This document shows positions 47,293 to 53,925 of a stretch of DNA of 64,000 nt, piece after piece. Within the stretch, counting starts at the first letter, position 1. Every line of letters starts with the position of its first letter. Source of the stretch: Microbacterium endophyticum (GTDB lineage Bacteria > Actinomycetota > Actinomycetes > Actinomycetales > Microbacteriaceae); assembly GCF_011047135.1 (NCBI RefSeq), contig NZ_CP049255.1, positions 2,852,001 through 2,916,000 on the forward strand, given 5' to 3'. The translations under genes were made by a program, and so were the position numbers. The notes beneath the pieces were generated by a model. It ran no database searches, had not been told where the DNA came from, and saw only the letters and a list, made by a program, of their open reading frames with translations.

Positions 47293-47690
47293 TTAGCTTG
47301 CGGCTGCGGCCAGTGCTGCGCGACGAATCGCCTCATCTGCTACGTCGACATGCACCTGTGCGTAGACACGTTCGCGTGTCCGAGGAGCTTCTGAACGGCG
47401 CGGAGGTCGTTCCCGCCGAGTTGGTGTGCGCGGGTGCCGAAGCGGTGCCGTAGCTGGTGTGCGGCCACGCCTGGCGGAAGCGCTTCATTGATGAGTTCGC
47501 TTATGCGGGTGACGGACAGGGGTCCTTCGATCTGTCCAGGGAAGAGATGTCCGCTGGCATCCTCGGGTTCGTGGTTCCTGCGCGCACTTTCGTCTGCCTG
47601 GCTTAGCGAGCAGCACGTTCCGACCGCTTGGGGCACCATCACGCGGTCCCCCCGGCGTCCCCCGGCGCTGAAATCTCGGTCTGATCTTGC
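47293..47690 (-). pseudogene. decayed tyrosine integrase, C-terminal half only
   Basis: The fragment keeps HLFPGQIEGPLSVTRISEL and HQLRHRFGTRAHQLGG...AVQKLLGHANVST, the His/Arg and His boxes of a tyrosine recombinase. The N-terminal half, including the first catalytic Arg, is missing. Near 47350 a frameshift follows ANVST; in the shifted frame the sequence continues QVHVDVADEAIRRAAL to a stop at 47293. There the expected nucleophile Tyr is His. It is a dead remnant of another element that used the same tRNA. Confidence 0.8.
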
Positions 47691-47744
47691 AACTATTGAC
47701 CGCTGTGAAAGGGTAGAAAACAGGAATAGCAGCATCAGACCGCC

Positions 47745-47787
47745 TTTACACCGTGGATGTCGTCGGTTCGATCCCGGCAGGGCCCAC
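47745..47787 (+). repeat. attachment site, distal side (43-bp direct repeat, copy 2)
   Basis: Identical over 43 bases to 34103-34145, the 3' half of tRNA-Val. The 5' half of the tRNA is absent here, so this is not a second tRNA gene. It marks the right end of the element, 40 bases before the next chromosomal gene. Confidence 0.93.
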
Positions 47788-47827
47788 AACAAACTCAAGT
47801 CATCGTTACGCGCGATAGGTTGGTCTT

Positions 47828-48559
47828 GTGAAAGCCAGCCCTACTGATCAACGAGTGCTCCTCGACATCGCCGAGCTTGATGCTCGTATCAAAAGCGCCG
47901 AAATCGCGCGCAAGAACCCGCCCCAGGCTGGCCGGGTGAAAGAACTTCTTGCGCGGCGCCAGCAACTTTCGCACGAGCTTACGACGCGCATGGGTGCACG
48001 CGACGATGTGCAGACCGAGATCAAGCGCCTCGAATCAGATGTCGCCGTCGTTGACGCTCGACGCCTGCGTGATGAGCAACGTCTCCAGACTGTGACTAAC
48101 CCGAAAGACGCGCAGGGCCTCGAGAGTGAACTTGAATCGCTTTTGCGCCGCAAACGCGCGCTCGAAGACACCGAGCTTGAGCTCATGGAGCGTCTCGAAG
48201 AGGCAGATGCTTCCGTGACGGAGCAGGAGCGCATCATCGCCGAGGTGAATGACGAGGGGCAGCGCTTGAGCGCCGAAGCAAAGGCGGCCGTCGAGGCATC
48301 CACTGCCGAATTCGACGCGGCCACCCGCGACCGCGAAGCACGAGCATCCCGCGTACCCGTCGAACTTTTGGCTATGTACACGACGCTCGCAACGCGGAGC
48401 GCCGGCGCAGCACTCTTTCGCCGTCAGACCTGCGAGGGCTGCCGCATGATGCTCTCTGGCACAGATCTGCAAGATCTTCGCCAGATGGCCGCAGACCAAG
48501 TAGCCACCTGCCCCGAATGCGGCTGCATTCTGGTGCGCACCGAAGAATCCGGCGTGTGA
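47828..48559 (+). CDS. C4-type zinc-ribbon domain protein with coiled coil
   Basis: This 243-residue protein has a long N-terminal coiled coil (about 1-180) rich in Arg, Glu and Leu, then a C-terminal zinc ribbon, CEGCRMML ... CPECGCILVR. This is the DUF164/C4-ribbon family common in actinobacteria and often placed just before the polymerase-like gene and rnpB, as here. Role unknown, probably nucleic-acid linked. Confidence 0.88.
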   Translation: MKASPTDQRVLLDIAELDARIKSAEIARKNPPQAGRVKELLARRQQLSHELTTRMGARDDVQTEIKRLESDVAVVDARRLRDEQRLQTVTNPKDAQGLESELESLLRRKRALEDTELELMERLEEADASVTEQERIIAEVNDEGQRLSAEAKAAVEASTAEFDAATRDREARASRVPVELLAMYTTLATRSAGAALFRRQTCEGCRMMLSGTDLQDLRQMAADQVATCPECGCILVRTEESGV

Positions 48560-48586
48560 TCGCTCTCACTCAAGGCAGCGTGTGCG

Positions 48587-50305
48587 GTGGCGACCGCTGA
48601 ACAATCGCCGTGGGTGATTCTCGCGCGAAACAGCGAGGGCGCGATCGTTTCACTGTCAACAAACACGGATGCCGCGCGCACCGGTACTGAGATCGTTACT
48701 GACCTAGCGGCCTACGTTGCTGAGCCGGCACGCTCCCGCACGCGCTGGGTGTGGAACGATACTCGCAACTGGTATCCCGAGCTTCTCGGCGCTGGCGCGC
48801 GGGTTGATCGCTGCCAAGACCTGCGCCTCTCACACGCCATCCTTCGACAGTCGGCGCTAGTCCGCGATGATCACGGCCTCCGCGCTCAGGCTGCCTGGGA
48901 GAACGACCCCACGCTGCAGATCGCTCGTGGTGAAGCGCTATTCGCTCTCGACCACGATGACGTCAGTGCACTACCGTCCACCCCTGATGAAGTGTTCGCC
49001 GAGTTTGCCCGGCAATATGCCGCAGTCGCTGGCTCCCGCGACTCGCACCGCTTGCGCCTGCTGATTGCGGCAGAGTCGGCGGGGGCGCTTGTCGCGGCCG
49101 AGCTTCATGAAGCGGGAGTGCCCTGGGACGCGAATGCTCATCGCGAGTTGCTGCACGATGTTCTTGGCGCAAGAGGTGCTGGCGGCATCCCTCAAAAACT
49201 TGCGCAGGCAGCCGACGTCGTGCGGGAGATACTTGATGCTCCAGATCTTCGGGTCGACTCGCCGGCCCACCTTCTCAAGGCGTTACACCGCGCAGGAGTG
49301 ATGGTCCCATCAACCAGCAGATGGGTGCTCGGTGCTATGGAGCACCCATCGATTGCGCCGATCCTGCACTACAAAAAGCTCTCACGTTTGCATACAGCCA
49401 ACGGTGAAGCATGGCTGAGTGAATGGGTGCACGACGGTCGCTATCGCCCGACTTATCTGCCTGGCGGAGTTGTCACGGGGCGTTGGGCTGCCACCGGCGG
49501 GGGAGCGCTCCAAATTCCGCGCTCTCTGCGCGGCGCTGTGCGCGCTGATCCGGGCTGGACGTTCATCGTGGCCGACGTCGCCCAGCTTGAACCCCGCGCA
49601 CTTGCGGCAATCGCCGGTGACAATAAATTGGCGACGGCTGCGCGCGGACGCGATCTGTACAGCGGAATCGTCGAAAGCGGCACGCTGCCCACGCGTGCTG
49701 ATGCAAAGGTTGCCATGCTCGGTGCGATGTACGGGGCAACGACCGGCGATAGTGGGCGACTCGTTCCGACTCTCCGCAAGGCATATCCGAAAGCCATGAA
49801 GTACGTCGACGACGCCGCACAAGAAGGCGAACGAGGCGGAGTCGTGTCTACGTGGCTGGGCCGCAGTTGCGAGGTTCCGAGCGGCCGCTGGCGTGAGGAG
49901 CAAGCTGAGGCATCAGACCCGGCAGCATCCGCGGCTGCTCAGTCGGCAGCTCGCGGTCGGGCACGTGAGCGTGGCCGCTTCACGCGCAACTTCGTCGTGC
50001 AGGGGACCGCTGCCGAGTGGGCGCTGTGCTGGATGGCGCAGTTGCGCACCAAACTTGCCGCGTTCAGTCCGATTCCAGAAACAGCACAGCGTGCGGAGTC
50101 GTCGGGCCCCACGATGTCACGCCGACCACATCTCGCATTCTTCCTCCACGACGAAATCATCGTGCACACACCGCTTGACCAGGCAGAGGCCGCAGCGGAT
50201 GCCGTGAGATCAGCCGCAGCAGAGGCGACCAGCATCCTGTTTGGATCTTTTCCGATCGACTTTCCGCTCGATCTGCGGATCGCGATGAGTGCAGCGAAAG
50301 ATTAG
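48587..50305 (+). CDS. bifunctional 3'-5' exonuclease/DNA polymerase (family A)
   Basis: This 572-residue protein lacks a 5' nuclease. The N-terminal 200 residues are a divergent exonuclease-like domain; the rest is a Pol I polymerase fold. Polymerase motif A is FIVADVAQLEPRALAAIAGD and motif C is FFLHDEIIVHTP. It may act in repair alongside Pol I. The GTG start follows the zinc-ribbon gene by 27 bases. Confidence 0.88.
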   Translation: MATAEQSPWVILARNSEGAIVSLSTNTDAARTGTEIVTDLAAYVAEPARSRTRWVWNDTRNWYPELLGAGARVDRCQDLRLSHAILRQSALVRDDHGLRAQAAWENDPTLQIARGEALFALDHDDVSALPSTPDEVFAEFARQYAAVAGSRDSHRLRLLIAAESAGALVAAELHEAGVPWDANAHRELLHDVLGARGAGGIPQKLAQAADVVREILDAPDLRVDSPAHLLKALHRAGVMVPSTSRWVLGAMEHPSIAPILHYKKLSRLHTANGEAWLSEWVHDGRYRPTYLPGGVVTGRWAATGGGALQIPRSLRGAVRADPGWTFIVADVAQLEPRALAAIAGDNKLATAARGRDLYSGIVESGTLPTRADAKVAMLGAMYGATTGDSGRLVPTLRKAYPKAMKYVDDAAQEGERGGVVSTWLGRSCEVPSGRWREEQAEASDPAASAAAQSAARGRARERGRFTRNFVVQGTAAEWALCWMAQLRTKLAAFSPIPETAQRAESSGPTMSRRPHLAFFLHDEIIVHTPLDQAEAAADAVRSAAAEATSILFGSFPIDFPLDLRIAMSAAKD

Positions 50306-50332
50306 CCGGATCCCGACGCGTAGACTCAAGCG

Positions 50333-50706
50333 TGCGAATGGGTCGGCTGGATGGTCACGTCGTGTCGGTTCGCCGTCGCGCCGAGGAACGTCCGGGCTCC
50401 ACAGGGCAGGACGGTGGGTAACGCCCACCCGGAGAAATCCGCGAGACAGTGCCACAGAGAGTAGACCGCCGGGGCTTGCCCCGGTAAGGGTGAAAGGGTG
50501 GTGTAAGAGACCACCGGGGTCGTGGTGACACGGCCTGCAAGGTAAACCTCGTCCGGAGCAAGGTCAGACAGGGGATGTTGACGCGGCTCGCCGAGTCCCC
50601 GGGTAGGCCGCTAGAGCGGCACGGCAACGTGTCGCCGAGAGAGATGACCGTCGAAGGAGTTCACACTCCGGAACAGAACCCGGCGTACAGGCCGGCCCAT
50701 TCGCCC
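50333..50706 (+). ncRNA. rnpB: RNase P RNA (bacterial class A)
   Basis: The helix P1 strands GCGAATGGGTCGGC (50334-50347) and GCCGGCCCATTCGC (50691-50704) pair and close the molecule. The conserved GAGGAACGTCCGGGCTCC is at 50383-50400, and the conserved 3' ACAGAACCCGGCGTACAGG lies near 50673-50691. A -10-like TAGACT is at 50321-50326. It is the catalytic RNA that matures tRNA 5' ends. Exact ends are inferred from P1. Confidence 0.95.
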
Positions 50707-50789
50707 CTCCGAACCTGACCCCGGAATCGCAAGAGCGCCTCCGCGCGCCCGTCCGGAGTCACCATGCGGGGCGCGACTGGGGCTTCACG

Positions 50790-51410
50790 CTATTCGGCGT
50801 AGGGGTCATTGAACTCAAAGTCGGGGACTTCTGCTGGGTTCAGCACGAGCACTTCGCCGGGTTGGATTGCGTCGCTGCCACGGTGCCCGTTTAGAGTCGC
50901 GATCATCAGGCCATTCTCGATGCAGAATCGATCCCCGATTCCGAACAGCGCGTCGCCGGGTTCGACCGTATAGGTCGCGATGCCACCATCCGGTCCGTAG
51001 CCGACCTCGCCCCTTGCAGTGTCGTTCACACCCATATCGACGAGGTTCTCTGGGAGCGCTAGGGACGCTATATAAGGTCCACCGTCGACATCGCTGCCGA
51101 TATAGATCGAGGCTGCGCCCACGCAGTCGCCCGGGTCTCCTTTCGGAATCCACGTGCCGTGGCCGACATCGGCGTATCCATCAGGCCAGTTGGGGTCTGC
51201 GTCTTCTGGCAGCCCGCTGGTGTCAGCAGGGTGAGATCTCGAGCTGGTATCCACCTCATCAGGGCTTGCTGTTGCGAAGAATCTGACTACGGAAGAGGCA
51301 GCCGTTGACGCGGCTCCACCGGCGGTCGCGACGGCGGGAATGGCGAGCGTCGCCAAGCCAGCGATTGCTGCGGCTGAAATGACTGCGGCGATCTTGGTGG
51401 CGGTCCTCAT
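50790..51410 (-). CDS. secreted LysM-domain protein
   Basis: This 206-residue protein has a signal peptide (MRTATKIAAVISAAAIAGLA...AVATAG) and a C-terminal LysM domain (YTVEPGDALFGIGDRFCIEN ... IQPGEVLVLNP). It should be exported and bind peptidoglycan. The middle is acidic and Pro/Gly-rich. It is bracketed by rnpB and by a short copy of the rnpB 3' end. Confidence 0.82.
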   Translation of the reverse strand: MRTATKIAAVISAAAIAGLATLAIPAVATAGGAASTAASSVVRFFATASPDEVDTSSRSHPADTSGLPEDADPNWPDGYADVGHGTWIPKGDPGDCVGAASIYIGSDVDGGPYIASLALPENLVDMGVNDTARGEVGYGPDGGIATYTVEPGDALFGIGDRFCIENGLMIATLNGHRGSDAIQPGEVLVLNPAEVPDFEFNDPYAE

Positions 51411-51481
51411 ATGCCGAACGCTACTGAGCCTTCAAGCGAACTCTCAACACCCACGCCCCGAAAACCGCTCAAGCTGTCGCG

Positions 51482-51495
51482 CAGGCCGGCCCATT
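51482..51495 (+). repeat. 14-base copy of the rnpB 3' end
   Basis: CAGGCCGGCCCATT is identical to 50688-50701, the 3' side of RNase P RNA helix P1, in the same orientation. The two copies flank the LysM gene. Confidence 0.6.
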
Positions 51496-51500
51496 TTCCC

Positions 51501-52262
51501 TTACTCGGCCGCTAGCGCGGCGGCGCCGATGATGCCGGAGTTGTTCCGGTGTACAGCAGCAACGATCGGTGTCTTGAGATCGAGCAGATTCAAGAACTTG
51601 TCGCCGTGTTTTGAAACGCCGCCGCCGACGACGAAGAGGTCGGGGCTGAAGAGAAACTCGAGGTGGCTGTAGTACCACTGCAAGCGCTTCGCCCATTTTT
51701 CCCAGGACAGCTCTTCGCGCTCCATTGCCGAGTAGGCCGCGTAGTGCTCTGCGTCGTGTTTATGCTTGGCGCGGTCGAGGTGACCGAGTTCAGAGTTCGG
51801 GATTAACGTGCCGTTGTAGATCATGGCCGAGCCGATGCCAGTACCGAGAGTCGTGAGAATCGTCAGGCCCGAGCGATCGCGAGCGGCGCCGTAGCGAACC
51901 TCCGCGATACCGGCGACATCAGCGTCATTGGCGAAATGAATCTCGCGGTCGAGTCCTTTTTCGAAGAAATCCTCTGCCGCAAAGTTGATCCAAGAATCAG
52001 ACACGTTTGCGGCCGAAAGGGTATATCCGCCCTTGATGATCGCGGGGAAGGCGACGCCAAGCGGCAGGCCTGTGGTCGGGGCATCCAGCTTGCTGAGCAC
52101 CTCTTTAACGGTCTCGAGCACATCTTGCGGCTCGGCTCCCTCTGGAGTTGATACCTTCACGCGGTCACTCACAAGAGTTCCTGCGTCAAGATCGACGATG
52201 CCGCCCTTGATTCCCGTTCCACCGATATCTACGCCGACAGCGAGTCGAGTCTGAGTTGCCAT
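51501..52262 (-). CDS. ppgK: polyphosphate glucokinase
   Basis: This 253-residue ROK-family kinase phosphorylates glucose with polyphosphate and/or ATP, a typical actinobacterial enzyme. The phosphate-binding start is GVDIGGTGIKGGIVDL; LTTLGTGIGSAMIYNG and the SELGHLDRAKHKHDAEHYA region follow. Length and motifs match PpgK rather than ordinary glucokinase. Confidence 0.92.
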   Translation of the reverse strand: MATQTRLAVGVDIGGTGIKGGIVDLDAGTLVSDRVKVSTPEGAEPQDVLETVKEVLSKLDAPTTGLPLGVAFPAIIKGGYTLSAANVSDSWINFAAEDFFEKGLDREIHFANDADVAGIAEVRYGAARDRSGLTILTTLGTGIGSAMIYNGTLIPNSELGHLDRAKHKHDAEHYAAYSAMEREELSWEKWAKRLQWYYSHLEFLFSPDLFVVGGGVSKHGDKFLNLLDLKTPIVAAVHRNNSGIIGAAALAAE

Positions 52263-52328
52263 GCCCTCAGCCTAGCCAGGTCTTGGCGCATGATCAGTAG
52301 GATCAAGAGTGGACCTTAAGGAGCGAAC

Positions 52329-52511
52329 GTGAGCGACAACGAGAAGTACTGGTACAACTTCGCCACAGGCGCAGTTGAGCACGGATTTGAATCGCCCGCG
52401 ATTGATCGGGCCGGCCCGTTTGATACCCCTGAGGACGCGGCCAAAGCGCCCGAACTCTTGCGTGAGCGCTCGCGCGCTTGGGCAGAAGAAGACGCACGAG
52501 ACGACGCCTAA
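52329..52511 (+). CDS. small conserved actinobacterial protein (SPOR-like annotation in relatives)
   Basis: This 60-residue acidic protein contains KYWYNFATGAVEHG and GPFDTPEDAAKAPELLRER, the pattern of a small actinobacterial family usually annotated SPOR-domain-like and placed near glutamine synthetase. Role unknown. Confidence 0.75.
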   Translation: MSDNEKYWYNFATGAVEHGFESPAIDRAGPFDTPEDAAKAPELLRERSRAWAEEDARDDA

Positions 52512-52570
52512 AGAACTACCAATGCCTCAGGCATCGGTCTCTACACACGGCAGCTGACAGAAAGGGAAAT

Positions 52571-53908
52571 ATGGACAAGCAGCGTGACTTCGTTCTGCGC
52601 ACGATTGAAGAGCGGGGAGTGAAGTTCATCCGACTGTGGTTCACCGATGTCATCGGAACCCTGAAGTCGGTTGCTATTGCCCCCGCCGAAGTCGAAGGTG
52701 CGTTCGCCGAAGGCCTCGGTTTTGACGGATCTGCGATCGAGGGTCTCACCCGGTCGTTCGAATCCGATCTGCTGGCCCACCCGGACCCCACCACTTTTCA
52801 GATCCTCCCGTGGCGCGGCGAAGTCGACCCGACCGCACGGATGTTCTGCGACATCACAACGCCAGACGGGCAGCCCGCTGTGGCAGACCCGCGTCACGTG
52901 CTCAAGCGCACGCTCGCGAAAGCTGCTGACGCCGGCTTCACGTTCTACACGCACCCCGAGATCGAGTTCTACCTCCTGAAGTCGTCGACCTACGGGCCGA
53001 ACGGTCCAGAACCAGTCGACTCGGCTGGGTACTTCGACAACGTTCCCGGTGGCACGGCCCACGATTTCCGTCGCCGATCCGTGCGCATGCTCGAAGACCT
53101 CGGAATCTCCGTTGAGTTCAGCCACCACGAGGGCGGGCCAGGCCAGAACGAGATCGACCTTCGTTACGCAGACGCGCTCACGACGGCCGACAACATCATG
53201 ACCTTCCGCACCGTCATCAAAGAGGTTGCAATCGAGCAGGGCGTCTATGCGACGTTCATGCCGAAGCCGATGGGTGGCAAGCCTGGTAGCGGCATGCACA
53301 CGCACATGTCGCTCTTCGAAGGCGACATGAACGCGTTCTACGAAGAGGGCGCTCAGTACCAGCTTTCAAAGGTGGGCCGTCAGTTCATCGCGGGCCTCCT
53401 GACACACGCGCCCGAGATTTCGGCCGTGACGAACCAGTTCGTCAACTCATACAAGCGGCTCTGGGGCGGCGACGAAGCGCCTAGCTTCATCTGCTGGGGT
53501 CACAACAACCGATCAGCGCTCGTGCGCGTACCGCTCTACAAGCCCAACAAGGGTCAGTCGTCCCGCGTCGAATACCGTGGTCTCGATTCTGCCGCGAATC
53601 CGTATTTGGCCTACGCACTGATGCTCGCGGCTGGTCTCAAAGGCATCGAAGAAGAGTACGAGCTCCCCGCTGAGGCGGAAGACAACGTGTGGACAATGAC
53701 CGATGCTGAGCGCCGGGCAATGGGCTACAAGCCGCTGCCGCCGAGCCTGGATGTCGCCCTCGACCGCATGGAAGAGTCGGAGCTCGTTGCCGAAACACTC
53801 GGCGAGCAGGTCTTCAACTACGTGCTGCTGAACAAGCGTCGGGAATGGCAGGGCTACCGCGCCCAGGTCACCCCGTTCGAGCTCCAGAGCAACCTCGAGA
53901 TGCTCTAG
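52571..53908 (+). CDS. glnA2: glutamine synthetase, GlnA2-type (non-adenylylated type I)
   Basis: This 445-residue type-I synthetase makes glutamine from glutamate and ammonia. It is shorter than the second copy at 56982. The active-site region GFDGSAIEGL and the glutamate ligands are present. The region where the other copy has the adenylylation tyrosine reads NVWTMTDAERRAMG with no Tyr, so GlnE is not expected to control it. It lies directly upstream of glnE. ATG 52571 has an AAAGGGA site. Confidence 0.9.
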   Translation: MDKQRDFVLRTIEERGVKFIRLWFTDVIGTLKSVAIAPAEVEGAFAEGLGFDGSAIEGLTRSFESDLLAHPDPTTFQILPWRGEVDPTARMFCDITTPDGQPAVADPRHVLKRTLAKAADAGFTFYTHPEIEFYLLKSSTYGPNGPEPVDSAGYFDNVPGGTAHDFRRRSVRMLEDLGISVEFSHHEGGPGQNEIDLRYADALTTADNIMTFRTVIKEVAIEQGVYATFMPKPMGGKPGSGMHTHMSLFEGDMNAFYEEGAQYQLSKVGRQFIAGLLTHAPEISAVTNQFVNSYKRLWGGDEAPSFICWGHNNRSALVRVPLYKPNKGQSSRVEYRGLDSAANPYLAYALMLAAGLKGIEEEYELPAEAEDNVWTMTDAERRAMGYKPLPPSLDVALDRMEESELVAETLGEQVFNYVLLNKRREWQGYRAQVTPFELQSNLEML

Positions 53909-53925
53909 GCGCCGACCCGACGACG

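Larger units (their letters stand above)
34103..47787. mobile_element. integrative element in tRNA-Val, about 13.6 kb
   Basis: The element is bounded by the 43-bp tRNA-Val repeat. The inner left end holds a tyrosine integrase with an overlapping excisionase; the right end holds a decayed integrase. Inside are an XRE regulator, a serine resolvase, an AlbA_2 protein and mostly unrecognised genes in short coupled operons. Some genes look more AT-rich than the flanks (for example around 46158). No conjugation, capsid or portal genes are recognised, so it is a genomic island, a phage-satellite-like element or a decayed larger element, not an obvious autonomous conjugative element. Confidence 0.92.

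Noticed and set aside
47745..47787. Possible second tRNA-Val gene
   Set aside because: Only the 3' half from the anticodon loop is present; the 5' acceptor and D-arm are missing, so it is the distal att copy.
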